A DNA stretch of 39,168 nt from contig CANRVD010000024.1 in assembly GCA_947643145.1 (NCBI GenBank), positions 1-39,168 of the forward strand. Direction: 5' to 3'. A program made the translations under genes and the position numbers. The stretch is from an uncultured bacterium (GTDB lineage: Bacteria; Bacillota; Clostridia; Lachnospirales; Lachnospiraceae). Below, in pieces: positions 9,546-17,948 of the stretch. The stretch's first letter is position 1; each line of letters begins with the position of its first letter. The notes beneath the pieces were generated by a model that saw nothing but the letters and a program-made list of their open reading frames with translations, made no database searches and had not been told where the DNA came from.

Positions 9546-10910
9546 TTAGTTTTTAAAACTGTGGATTGGTGCCGGTATTCTTCCGCCACGGTTAATAAAT
9601 GCACTGCAGTCGAACTGGTTTACCGGCATAATCGGCGCATACCCAAGTAAGCCTCCAAATTCAACGATTTCTCCTACATCCTTTCCAATTACCGGAATCA
9701 AGCGGACTGCTGTTGTCTTTTGATTTACCATTCCGATTGCCATCTCATCCGCTATAATTCCCGAAATTGTCGCCTGCTTTGTATTCCCTGGAATTGCAAT
9801 CATATCCAGCCCGACAGAGCAGACACAGGTCATCGCCTCTAATTTTTCCAAAGTCAGCGCGCCGTCCGTAACCGCATTTATCATACCCTGGTCTTCACTG
9901 ACAGGTATAAAGGCACCGCTCAGCCCGCCTACATAGGAAGATGCCATAACGCCACCTTTCTTAACCTGATCATTTAGAAGTGCAAGAGCGGCAGTTGTTC
10001 CCGGCGCTCCGGCACGCTGAAGGCCCATTTCTTCAAAAATATCAGCAATGCTGTCACCAATCGCAGGAGTTGGTGCCAGCGACAAGTCAATGATTCCAAA
10101 TGGAATTCCCAGTCTTTTGGAAGCCTCCCTTGCCACCAACTGTCCGACACGTGTAATCTTAAATGCCGTCTTCTTTATCTTTTCACAAAGCTGTCCAAAA
10201 TCTGCTTCCTGTACAGATTCCAGCGCTTTACGCATAACTCCCGGTCCGCTGACGCCTACATTGATAATTTCATCTGCTTCCGTCACACCATGAAACGCAC
10301 CCGCCATAAAAGGATTATCATCCGGCGCATTACAGAAAACAACCAGTTTCGCACAGCCAATGCTGTCCTTCTCCTTTGTCTTTTCCGCTGTTTCCAAAAT
10401 GATTTCTCCCATCATTTTGACCGCATCCATATTCAGACCTGTTTTGGTAGAACCCATATTAACGGAACTGCATACAAAATCCGTCCCTGCAAGCGCTTGT
10501 GGAATCGACCTAATAAGCAGTTCATCGCTTTTTGTCATTCCTTTTGATACCAGCGCACTGTAACCGCCAATAAAATTGACACCTGTCGTTTTGGCCGCCC
10601 GGTCAAGAGTATGTGCTATCTTTACAAAATCCTCCGGCGTTTTACAGGCCGCCCCGCCTACCAAGGCAATCGGAGTAACGGAAATCCTTTTATTTACAAT
10701 AGGAATACCATATTCTTTTTCAATGGCCTGTCCAGTCGATACTAAATCCTTCGCCGTCGTAGTAATCCTTTCATAAATCTTATCGCAAAGCCTGTCTATA
10801 TCAGTATCAATACAATTTAACAGGCTGATTCCCAAAGTGATTGTACGGACATCCAGATTCTCCTTTTCAATCATCTCATTGGTTTCCAAAACCTCATATA
10901 TGTTAATCAT
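9546..10910 (-). CDS. UPF0210 (PFL/DUF711) family protein
   Basis: This 454-residue protein matches the UPF0210/DUF711 family, whose members carry glycine-rich loops like those of radical and formate-lyase-like folds but have no settled biochemical role. Characteristic patches are [14 protein letters not shown] at the N-terminus, [52 protein letters not shown] and [20 protein letters not shown]. It is full length. The ACT-domain gene lies 20 bp upstream, the conserved UPF0237-UPF0210 arrangement, so the ACT protein probably senses a metabolite for this protein (inference). Confidence 0.85.
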   Translation of the reverse strand: MINIYEVLETNEMIEKENLDVRTITLGISLLNCIDTDIDRLCDKIYERITTTAKDLVSTGQAIEKEYGIPIVNKRISVTPIALVGGAACKTPEDFVKIAHTLDRAAKTTGVNFIGGYSALVSKGMTKSDELLIRSIPQALAGTDFVCSSVNMGSTKTGLNMDAVKMMGEIILETAEKTKEKDSIGCAKLVVFCNAPDDNPFMAGAFHGVTEADEIINVGVSGPGVMRKALESVQEADFGQLCEKIKKTAFKITRVGQLVAREASKRLGIPFGIIDLSLAPTPAIGDSIADIFEEMGLQRAGAPGTTAALALLNDQVKKGGVMASSYVGGLSGAFIPVSEDQGMINAVTDGALTLEKLEAMTCVCSVGLDMIAIPGNTKQATISGIIADEMAIGMVNQKTTAVRLIPVIGKDVGEIVEFGGLLGYAPIMPVNQFDCSAFINRGGRIPAPIHSFKN

Positions 10911-10930
10911 AATGTATCATTTCCCTTCTA

Positions 10931-11203
10931 TTAGATTCTATGCATTTTATCAAAAATGTCTTCTCTTTGGGCTTTTACAATACATCCCATCTCTTCACCT
11001 AACTTTTCCAGCTCGTCTACCATAGTTCCAAATTCCGTTTTGCTGGCAGCCACATCCACAATCATCATCATATTAAAGAATCCGTCTACAATCGTCTGGG
11101 AAATATCCAGAATATTAATCTGATTGTCTGCTAAATACGTACAAGTCTTTGCAATAATGCCTACACTGTCTTTTCCTACTACGGTAATTACTGTTTTTTT
11201 CAT
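10931..11203 (-). CDS. ACT domain protein (UPF0237)
   Basis: This 90-residue single ACT-domain protein resembles the GcvR-like UPF0237 group. It opens MKKTVITVVGKDSVGIIAKT and continues with the second ACT strand-helix (LADNQINILDISQTI) and FNMMMIVDV. ACT domains bind amino acids or other small ligands at dimer interfaces. ATG 11203 is preferred over an upstream codon at 11218 because a GAGGA site lies 9 nt before it. It sits directly upstream of the UPF0210 gene in the same transcript. Confidence 0.9.
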   Translation of the reverse strand: MKKTVITVVGKDSVGIIAKTCTYLADNQINILDISQTIVDGFFNMMMIVDVAASKTEFGTMVDELEKLGEEMGCIVKAQREDIFDKMHRI

Positions 11204-11263
11204 AGTCAAATTCCTCATTTCTGCACACTTTTTTAGTTTATTTTTTGTCCAGTGTACCGGACA

Positions 11264-12058
11264 TTACAGGACTACTACCGGTGACGGTTTATCCCTCTCT
11301 GCAACCATTAATTCAAAAGGAAGCTTATTTGTCCCCATTTCCTCCCATATCTGGCACTTTACTGCTTCATATGCCAACTGTGGATAATTATTTTCTTTTG
11401 ACAAATGCGCTAAAAATGCATAACGCAGTCTTTTTTGGGATAAACGGCATAAAAGCCTGCCGGATGCCTCATTGGATAAATGCCCTCTGTCGCTTAAAAT
11501 TCTCCGCTTCAGCGGGTAAGGATACTTTCCTGCTTCTAACATGCTGATATCGTGATTCGCCTCCAAAAGCAGAATATCACTTCCTGATAAATGGTCAATT
11601 ATGTAATCATCAAACATCCCCAAATCCGTTGCCATTCCAAGCTTATGCCCTGCGCTTTCTACATTGTAGCATACCGGTTCTGCCGCATCATGGGACATCC
11701 GAAACGGTGTGATTTTCAAACCGCCAATTCCAACCGGCCTGTCAGCATGTACCTGATACAGCTTTTCCCTACGGATAACACCCTGCTTATCTTTCATGCA
11801 GATCCCATCCAGTGTTCCACCGGTAGCAAATACCGGGGTTCCAAACATCTTGACCATCATATGAATTCCCTGAATGTGATCCGAATGCTCATGTGTTACA
11901 AAAATTGCATCCAACTGCTGCGGCTCTACGCCAATCTGGGCAAGTCCCTCAACAATCCGCTTCCTGCTAATCCCTGCATCAATTAAGATATGATTTTTTC
12001 CGTCGCCAGCGTAAATACAATTTCCACTGCTTCCACTGGCAATACTGCAAACTTTCAT
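11264..12058 (-). CDS. WalJ/YycJ-like MBL-fold metallohydrolase
   Basis: This 264-residue enzyme has the metallo-beta-lactamase fold. The metal-binding motif is FVTHEHSDHIQG (HxHxDH), with further ligands in RMSHDAAEP, the LLEANHD segment and a late His (AFLAHLSKENN). The opening CSIASGSSGNCIYAGDGKNH is typical of the YycJ/WalJ group, credited with 5'-to-3' exonuclease-like activity. In Firmicutes it is often next to walRK; here it follows the FtsA-like gene instead, 37 bp downstream. ATG 12058 is preferred over 12112 because the upstream codons overlap the previous gene. Confidence 0.9.
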   Translation of the reverse strand: MKVCSIASGSSGNCIYAGDGKNHILIDAGISRKRIVEGLAQIGVEPQQLDAIFVTHEHSDHIQGIHMMVKMFGTPVFATGGTLDGICMKDKQGVIRREKLYQVHADRPVGIGGLKITPFRMSHDAAEPVCYNVESAGHKLGMATDLGMFDDYIIDHLSGSDILLLEANHDISMLEAGKYPYPLKRRILSDRGHLSNEASGRLLCRLSQKRLRYAFLAHLSKENNYPQLAYEAVKCQIWEEMGTNKLPFELMVAERDKPSPVVVL

Positions 12059-12095
12059 CTCTATTTTTTCTCCAATCCCTGTTTTTGCCTGTACA

Positions 12096-14318
12096 CTAAC
12101 CAACCCACTCAATCCTTACAACATCCCCTGGCTCAATGGGATGTGTAAAGTCACAATGCTCTCCATTTATGGAAAGTTCAAGATGGTCACCATGAGGAAC
12201 AGAGGTATCTACCGGATAAAAGTCAAGTACATCTACTAAAATATAATTTGCCTTATTCTTAAGAATAACGGCATCTCCGTTTACTGTAATGGAAATGTTT
12301 CTGATGCCGCCTGTATATACTTCTCTTTTTGGTGCCGCTTTCTCTTCCGTACCATCTTCTGCCGGTTTCATCTCTCCTGCCGCTTCCGCTTCTATGCCAC
12401 TCTCAGATGGCTTATTCCTTTCTGCTGCCTTTTCCGCCGTTTCTTCTACCGGTCCCTCCTCTGGTTCTGCCGCAGGTATTTCCTGCTGTGATACAAAAGT
12501 CTCCCCAAGATAAGAAGAAGGAATCTGCTCCTCCACATCACAGAGAATAGAGAAGTTATCATATACCTTCGTGTCCATATCTGCTGGTGTATTATTTACA
12601 AAAAGATTCTCATACTGAATAATGTCCATAAACTCCAATACCTGCTTCAAGGTATAGTAATTTAAAATTTCAATCTTATCCTGATCCTTGATGCTGTAAA
12701 ATTCAGATACCAGCTCATCATTTACAGATACAAAACGGGCACAGGTGATTTTCTTTCCATTAAAATAGAAATTTAATGTTGCCTTTAATTCCGGCAGCTT
12801 ATCCACTGTAATCTCTGCTGCCATTCCCTTTGTGGAAGAACGGATTTCTATTTTATCATTTGATTCAATCGGAGTATTAATCCCCGTCACTTTCCCATTA
12901 ATCTCAATAACAGCAGCTTCTCCCGCATCTCCACGCACCATACGTTTCTCACCGTTCACATAATAGGTTAGGGAATCGCCGCGCTGTGGAAAAAGCTCTT
13001 CATTTGGAAAACCGACCTGCATTGCGGCATCCATAATTGTCAGCTTATTATTATCATATAATTTGATTCGTTCTCCATTTACGGTTACAAAAATAAAATT
13101 ATTCTTCTGCTCATAATAATTCAGGCAGATACCAATTGGTGTAACCAAAAGCGAATCAACATTGATACCATCCTGTAAAAATCTAACGTTTCTAAGCACT
13201 TCTGAACCACGCAGGGCCACACGCTCTTTTTGGATTCCCTGATATTCGGCCAGTTTTTCCGTAAACCCGCTCACCTTACCGCCGCCGCCGACGACAAAAA
13301 TAGCACTGACTGGCTTTCCGCCGTTTAACTCCATAATTTTATCGGATACACTTTTCGTAATGGATTGTATTGTTTCATCAATAGAGGAAATAAGCACTTC
13401 CGAGGAAATCTTCTGTGGAAGTCCCATAATATCAAAATATGTCACCTCCTCCTGACTTGTACTGGCACATTTCATCCGGTCTGCCTCTGTAAAATCTGTC
13501 AGATACTGTATTGCAATCGCCTCTGTCAGCTCATCTCCCGCACTTGGAATCATGCCATAGGCTACAATACTTCCATCTCTTGTAATCGAAATATCGGATG
13601 TACCAGCTCCCACATCCACCAAAGCAAGATTTAACAATCTGTACTTTTCAGGAATTGCCACATTAATCGCCGCAATCGGCTCCAAAGTCAGATTGGCAAC
13701 AAACAGCCCGGCACGCTCTACTGCCGCATATAAACCATCAACAACCTCATCTGGTAAAAAAGTCGCAATTAATTCCGTGCGAATGTCAGTACACTTATGT
13801 CCTTCTAGATTAGAAATCGGATAATCATTTTGATAATATTGCTTTACGGAATAACCAACACAATAAAATTTCAAATCGTCAGACTGTTTACTCTGCCGCA
13901 GACTCTCATATGCCTTTTCTACGGCTAACATATTTAAAGAATAAATCTGATCATTTGTTACTACATTTTCTGCGTTAAAATGCATATCAGCCGTTGCTTC
14001 CATTGTTTTTAACACCCGTCCAGCCGCGGCAATACATACTTCCGTATAATGGCGTCCTGTCATCTCCTCCAGCCTTCGGTGGATTTTCCCTATTGTTTCT
14101 GACACCTGGCCAATATCATGAATCTGTCCATCAATCATGGCTCTGGTTTCATGCTCTATGGAAACCTGTGCCACCACAATAAATCCTCTGGTACTATTCT
14201 TATATCCAACCGTACCAACAATACTTCTGGTTCCAATATCCAAACCAAACACCAGGTTTTCCGGAACACCTGTCATATCTATCTGTGTATCTTTTACCTT
14301 GCTTGTAACCGAATCCAT
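12096..14318 (-). CDS. Large FtsA-like actin-family ATPase with C-terminal extension
   Basis: This 740-residue protein has an N-terminal FtsA/PilM-type actin-like domain. Nucleotide motifs are LVFGLDIGTRSIVGTVG (phosphate 1), LALVDVGAGTSDISITRDG (phosphate 2) and FVVGGGGKVSGFTEKL (adenosine). FtsA is about 420 residues, so the last 330 residues are an extension, with beta-rich repeats and a Glu/Ala/Pro-rich stretch around residues 620-670. No obvious C-terminal amphipathic membrane anchor ends the protein. FtsA-like proteins link FtsZ or pilus machinery to the membrane; whether this one divides cells or has another role cannot be told here. An AAGGAGG site precedes ATG 14318. Confidence 0.8.
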   Translation of the reverse strand: MDSVTSKVKDTQIDMTGVPENLVFGLDIGTRSIVGTVGYKNSTRGFIVVAQVSIEHETRAMIDGQIHDIGQVSETIGKIHRRLEEMTGRHYTEVCIAAAGRVLKTMEATADMHFNAENVVTNDQIYSLNMLAVEKAYESLRQSKQSDDLKFYCVGYSVKQYYQNDYPISNLEGHKCTDIRTELIATFLPDEVVDGLYAAVERAGLFVANLTLEPIAAINVAIPEKYRLLNLALVDVGAGTSDISITRDGSIVAYGMIPSAGDELTEAIAIQYLTDFTEADRMKCASTSQEEVTYFDIMGLPQKISSEVLISSIDETIQSITKSVSDKIMELNGGKPVSAIFVVGGGGKVSGFTEKLAEYQGIQKERVALRGSEVLRNVRFLQDGINVDSLLVTPIGICLNYYEQKNNFIFVTVNGERIKLYDNNKLTIMDAAMQVGFPNEELFPQRGDSLTYYVNGEKRMVRGDAGEAAVIEINGKVTGINTPIESNDKIEIRSSTKGMAAEITVDKLPELKATLNFYFNGKKITCARFVSVNDELVSEFYSIKDQDKIEILNYYTLKQVLEFMDIIQYENLFVNNTPADMDTKVYDNFSILCDVEEQIPSSYLGETFVSQQEIPAAEPEEGPVEETAEKAAERNKPSESGIEAEAAGEMKPAEDGTEEKAAPKREVYTGGIRNISITVNGDAVILKNKANYILVDVLDFYPVDTSVPHGDHLELSINGEHCDFTHPIEPGDVVRIEWVG

Positions 14319-14411
14319 TTCTGGGAAACCTCCTTGACTATCGTGTACTTCTTAATTTAAGACACCTTACCACATTGCATTGTAGCACAAAACCGCCTAT
14401 CTATGCAACCT

Positions 14412-14440
14412 TTGACCATCTTTTTGATATATGCTATACT
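14412..14440 (+). promoter_or_regulatory. Promoter of the DtxR-type regulator gene
   Basis: TTGACC (14412-14417) and TATACT (14435-14440) are separated by 17 bp, 30 bp before the ATG at 14471. Short AT-rich direct and inverted motifs around the -10 box could be an operator, but no clear DtxR box was identified. Confidence 0.7.
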
Positions 14441-14470
14441 ATATGGAATGATTAAGGAATCGGAGGAACA

Positions 14471-14845
14471 ATGAAACGTATGAAAACAAACGAATCTACA
14501 GAAAATTATCTGGAAACCATATTGATACTCAGCCAAAAGCTTCCTGTTGTCCGTTCTGTTGATATAGCAAATGAACTTGGTTTCAAAAAACCAAGCGTCA
14601 GCATTGCCATGAAAAACCTGAAAGAAAAAAATTATATTACCGTTATGGAGCAGGGTTATATTTTCTTAACCGATAGCGGAAGAGAAATTGCTGAAATGAT
14701 TTATGAACGCCATGAGTTCTTAACAGACTGGCTTACCAGTCTCGGTGTTGATGCACAAATCGCAGCAGAGGATGCCTGCCGCATTGAGCATGTTATCAGT
14801 AAAGAAAGCTTCGAAGCAATCAAAAATCATGTCAAAAAGGTTTGA
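14471..14845 (+). CDS. DtxR/MntR-type metal-dependent regulator, short form
   Basis: This 124-residue winged-helix repressor lacks the SH3-like third domain, as in MntR. The helix-turn-helix is at about residues 24-50 (SVDIANELGFKKPSVSIAMK). The metal-site region reads DACRIEHVIS, which has the Cys-x-x-Glu-His arrangement of DtxR/IdeR rather than the MntR Glu. The N-terminal ligand position (Met10 in DtxR, Asp8 in MntR) is Asn here (TENYLET). It may therefore sense iron or manganese, or have altered specificity. A GGAGG site precedes the ATG. No transporter or metal gene is adjacent. Confidence 0.85.
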   Translation: MKRMKTNESTENYLETILILSQKLPVVRSVDIANELGFKKPSVSIAMKNLKEKNYITVMEQGYIFLTDSGREIAEMIYERHEFLTDWLTSLGVDAQIAAEDACRIEHVISKESFEAIKNHVKKV

Positions 14846-14899
14846 AGTTTCACTAATGCATAAAAGAACCACACTAAGTGAAACTAAAACAAACCTAAA

Positions 14900-14922
14900 A
14901 AGAACGCAAAATCAGCGTTCTT
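14900..14922. terminator. 8-bp hairpin downstream of the DtxR-type gene
   Basis: AAGAACGC (14900-14907) pairs exactly with GCGTTCTT (14915-14922) around a 7-nt loop. It lies 55 bp after the regulator's stop codon and has only a short T stretch, so it is a modest terminator candidate. Confidence 0.4.
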
Positions 14923-14956
14923 CATATCAAATACCTATGCAGTTCCCATATAGGAT

Positions 14957-14990
14957 AATAAGCGAATAGTTTTAAAACTATCCGCTTATT
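14957..14990. terminator. 17-bp inverted repeat between convergent genes
   Basis: The arms 14957-14973 and 14974-14990 are reverse complements with one mismatch, centred on TTTTAAAA. It lies 28 bp from the 3' end of the reverse-strand thioredoxin gene, facing the DtxR-type gene, and could end transcription both ways. Confidence 0.5.
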
Positions 14991-15017
14991 CTGTGAAATT
15001 TAAGCCAATACAATATA

Positions 15018-15329
15018 CTATGCATGGATAAATTTTATAATATCTTCTTTTGGCTGTGCACCAATTGTTGTATCTACTACCTTACCATCTTTTAAAAGAA
15101 CCATGGTAGGAATACTCATAACCTGAAACTGACGCGCCAGTTCCTGCTCTTCATCCACATTTACCTTGGCAAACTTCACATCTGCTATTTCTTCTGCAAG
15201 TTCTTCTACCATTGGACCTACCATCTGGCAAGGGCCGCACCAGCTCGCCCAAAAGTCAATAAATACCGGCTTATCGGATTTTAGAACCTCAGTTTCAAAA
15301 TTGCCCTTTGTCACATGAATTACTGCCAT
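15018..15329 (-). CDS. trxA: Thioredoxin
   Basis: This 103-residue single-domain thioredoxin has the redox motif FWASWCGPCQMVGPM, the buried Asp of the VFIDFWA strand and the cis-proline in SIPTMVLLKDG. The length is normal for the family. It reduces cytoplasmic protein disulfides using thioredoxin reductase, which is not in this window. ATG 15329 follows an AAGGGAGG site at ideal spacing, so the upstream frame to 15365 is not used. aspS ends 32 bp before the open frame. Confidence 0.95.
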   Translation of the reverse strand: MAVIHVTKGNFETEVLKSDKPVFIDFWASWCGPCQMVGPMVEELAEEIADVKFAKVNVDEEQELARQFQVMSIPTMVLLKDGKVVDTTIGAQPKEDIIKFIHA

Positions 15330-15397
15330 AACAAAACCTCCCTTCTCAAGTTTATTATCTCCCAATAGGAAAAATTCACTCTGTCAATATTTTTCCA

Positions 15398-17149
15398 CTA
15401 TTGTCTTACTTTTATATGCGTTTCACGAAGCTGCATCTCCGAAACCTCTCCAGGCGCTCCACACATCAAATCCTGTGCATTGCCATTCATTGGGAATGGA
15501 ATCACCTCACGTATATTTTCCTCATTGCGAAGAAGCATAATCATACGGTCCACACCAGGAGCCATACCTGCATGAGGCGGCGCACCAAACTGAAATGCAT
15601 TATACAAGGCACCAAACTTCTTCTGCAAATCCTCCTCCGTATAACCCGCAATCTCAAATGCTTTTACCATAATATCCAAATCATGGTTACGGACTGCCCC
15701 CGACGACAATTCAACACCATTACATACAATATCATACTGGTAAGCAAGAATCTCTTCCGGTTTTTTAGTAATAAGCGCTTCTAAACCGCCCTGCGGCATA
15801 GAGAACGGATTGTGGGTAAAGATATATTTCTTTTCCTCATTATCATATTCATACATCGGAAAATCATTAATAAAACAGAAACGATATGCATTTTTTTCCA
15901 GCAAATCAAGACGCTCGCCAAGCTCCGTACGAATCTGCCCGGCATACAAAGCCGCCTGCTCTTCCCTGTCTGCAATGAAGAAAATAGTATCCCCAGCTTC
16001 CAGTCCTGCAATATCCTTAATCTCTGTTTTCATATCATCTGGAATAAACTTATCAATCGGACCTTTATACGTCATATCTTCCTTTACTTCCAGATAACCA
16101 AGCCCTCCCATTCCAATAGACTGCGCAAATTTTAACAGCTTTTCATGAAAACCTTTTGACATATCAGCATGTACCTTAATTGCACGGACAGTCTTGCCAT
16201 GAAATGGCTTAAACGTACATCTCTGGAAAAAGTCTGTTACATCTACAATCCGAAGCGGGTTACGAAGATCCGGCTTATCTGTTCCAAACTCTAACATTGC
16301 CTGCCTATATCCAATCACCGGATAAGGCGCCTGAGTTACCTCATATCCTTCCGGCGCAAACTTTTCAAATGCAGCCGTTAACACTTCTTCTCCCGCACGG
16401 AATACATCTTCCTGTGTCGCAAAGCTCATCTCAAAATCAAGCTGGTAAAACTCTCCCGGCGAACGGTCAGCTCTTGCATCTTCATCCCGGAAGCAAGGAG
16501 CAATCTGAAAATATTTATCAAAGCCAGACACCATAAGAAGCTGCTTATACTGCTGTGGAGCCTGTGGCAACGCATAAAATTTCCCTTTGAACTTACGGGA
16601 AGGCACAATATAATCTCTTGCCCCTTCCGGTGAAGAAGCACACAGAATTGGTGTCTGAATTTCTAAAAATCCCATTTCTGTCATCTTCTGACGCAGAAAA
16701 CTGATTACATTTGAACGGAAAAGCATATTGTCCCGTACTTTTGGATTTCGAAGATCCAGATAACGGTATTTTAATCGGACATCTTCACGCGTCTCTTTTG
16801 ATGTTATTATTTCAAAAGGAAGCTGCTTGTATACACGTCCTAAAATTTCAACCTTATGTGCTTCCAATTCAATCGTTCCGGTAGGAATCTTAGGATTATA
16901 TGTTTCTTCATCACGAATCTGGATGATACCTTCCACGCTGATACATTCTTCCTTGGAAATTCCTTCCAATAACCCGGTATCTCTCATGACAACCTGCATA
17001 ATGCCATACATATCACGCAAATCTACAAAAGAAACACCGCCATGGTCGCGGATATTTTCTACCCAGCCTGCAATTTTAATCTTTTTATCAACATCACTTT
17101 CACTGATTTTATCTAATGTCCTTTCACGATATCTGTTGGATGTGTCCAT
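15398..17149 (-). CDS. aspS: Aspartate--tRNA ligase
   Basis: This 583-residue class IIb aminoacyl-tRNA synthetase is full length. The N-terminal OB-fold anticodon-binding domain covers about residues 15-105 (KIKIAGWVENIRDHGGVSFV). Class II motif 2 appears as FRDEDARADRSPGEFYQLD and motif 3 as APPHAGMAPGVDRMIMLL; a bacterial GAD insertion lies between them at about residues 290-410. It attaches aspartate to tRNA-Asp. Without a view of the rest of the genome it cannot be told whether it also charges tRNA-Asn for the amidotransferase route. It is preceded by a T-box leader, which controls read-through according to tRNA charging. Confidence 0.97.
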   Translation of the reverse strand: MDTSNRYRERTLDKISESDVDKKIKIAGWVENIRDHGGVSFVDLRDMYGIMQVVMRDTGLLEGISKEECISVEGIIQIRDEETYNPKIPTGTIELEAHKVEILGRVYKQLPFEIITSKETREDVRLKYRYLDLRNPKVRDNMLFRSNVISFLRQKMTEMGFLEIQTPILCASSPEGARDYIVPSRKFKGKFYALPQAPQQYKQLLMVSGFDKYFQIAPCFRDEDARADRSPGEFYQLDFEMSFATQEDVFRAGEEVLTAAFEKFAPEGYEVTQAPYPVIGYRQAMLEFGTDKPDLRNPLRIVDVTDFFQRCTFKPFHGKTVRAIKVHADMSKGFHEKLLKFAQSIGMGGLGYLEVKEDMTYKGPIDKFIPDDMKTEIKDIAGLEAGDTIFFIADREEQAALYAGQIRTELGERLDLLEKNAYRFCFINDFPMYEYDNEEKKYIFTHNPFSMPQGGLEALITKKPEEILAYQYDIVCNGVELSSGAVRNHDLDIMVKAFEIAGYTEEDLQKKFGALYNAFQFGAPPHAGMAPGVDRMIMLLRNEENIREVIPFPMNGNAQDLMCGAPGEVSEMQLRETHIKVRQ

Positions 17150-17183
17150 GTTTAACCTCCTGCTATATGATTGTTTGTTAACT

Positions 17184-17241
17184 AAAGTTACTATTCCGGC
17201 TGGTTTTACACATGATGCTTAGAATAACCGTGAATAGAATC
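17184..17241 (+). repeat. R4 repeat, copy 1, inside the aspS leader
   Basis: This 58-bp segment matches the reverse complement of 24054-24116. Both copies run from AAAGTTACTATTC to GTGAATAG, with about 75 percent of inner bases shared, and the ends are inverted repeats. It lies between the T-box terminator and the aspS start, so it is transcribed, in antisense orientation, in every read-through aspS mRNA. Confidence 0.65.
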
Positions 17242-17315
17242 TTTTTCAGCATGCCGCTGCATTTCGAGCAGTTTCCTAAAAGATTAAGGTGTCAAAAGGG
17301 AATGTCAGCACATTT

Positions 17316-17377
17316 CTCTAACAAAAATCGCTTTGTGATTTTTGTTGCAGGAACGCTTTGCGTTCCTTTACCACTAC
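17316..17377. repeat. Two small hairpins in the aspS leader
   Basis: ACAAAAATC pairs with GATTTTTGT around GCTTTGT, and GGAACGC pairs with GCGTTCC around TTT. Both lie between the T-box terminator and R4 copy 1. They may be remains of another inserted element; no function is evident. Confidence 0.4.
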
Positions 17378-17401
17378 TCTGTCGCAAACTTTCTTATGCG
17401 T

Positions 17402-17745
17402 AAAAAAAGTCCGCCCCAAACATTTTTGTTCAGGACGAACTTATATTAGTTAAGTCCGCGGTACCACCCGAATTACTGTCATCCAGTCACTCAATCGTTC
17501 CTTTTCCCATTCAAAAAGAAACTCTGCTGCTTATCGCACAGCCTACGGCGCACCTACTAAACATTTTGAAACAAAAAAGGAGCATCATGCTTCGCAGCAT
17601 TTTTGCTGTCACAGATAATGCTTTCAAAATCCGTTCAGATTGCAGCTGATAAAGTGTTATTCACATTAATTCACTCTATGAAGTTCCCACTATCCTTCAC
17701 TCACTGGAAGCGATAATTAATGCTACTTCTCTTCGTCATCGCTAT
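17402..17745 (-). ncRNA. T-box riboswitch leader of aspS
   Basis: Read on the reverse strand, the conserved T-box GGGTGGTACCGCGG lies at 17456-17469. It is followed by an intrinsic terminator whose 13-bp stem (17428-17440 with 17409-17421, including G.U pairs) closes a 6-nt loop and runs into seven T residues (17402-17408). The 5' part from about 17745 contains the AAGAGAAGTAG and GGGAACTT features expected of stem I. Uncharged tRNA binding to the specifier loop and T-box would stabilise the antiterminator and let aspS be read. I could not fix the specifier codon by eye; an Asp or Asn codon is expected. Confidence 0.92.
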
Positions 17746-17752
17746 TTTAAGA

Positions 17753-17781
17753 ATTATATCTTACTCTTTTTTACTTGTCAA
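17753..17781 (-). promoter_or_regulatory. Promoter of the T-box/aspS transcript
   Basis: On the reverse strand a perfect TTGACA (17776-17781) and a perfect TATAAT (17753-17758) are separated by 17 bp, immediately before the T-box leader. Confidence 0.9.
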
Positions 17782-17896
17782 GCCAAAAACTTTTATATGA
17801 CATCTACTTTGTTACTGTTCAGTTACCATTCACACCCTTGCCAGATTCGAGAATTTTTGACAAATTTTTACGTTCAAAATCCGAGTTTACCAGCGC

Positions 17897-17946
17897 CATT
17901 TTGCATAATTTTTGCAAAATGTATGCATTCAGCGTCAAAAACGCTG
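17897..17946. terminator. Pair of hairpins after the HD-GYP gene
   Basis: CAGCGT/ACGCTG (17930-17935 with 17941-17946) and CATTTTGCA/TGCAAAATG (17897-17905 with 17913-17921) are two exact stems directly after the reverse-strand HD-GYP stop codon. They are well placed to end that transcript, though no T run follows. Confidence 0.5.
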
Positions 17947-17948
17947 CT

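Noticed and set aside
17446..17745. Exact specifier codon of the T-box
   Set aside because: The stem I fold could not be settled by eye; an AAC and other triplets are possible, so no codon is claimed.
17813..17842. Third R4 copy near GTTACTGTTCAG
   Set aside because: Only about 12 bp resemble the R4 end; it could be chance.
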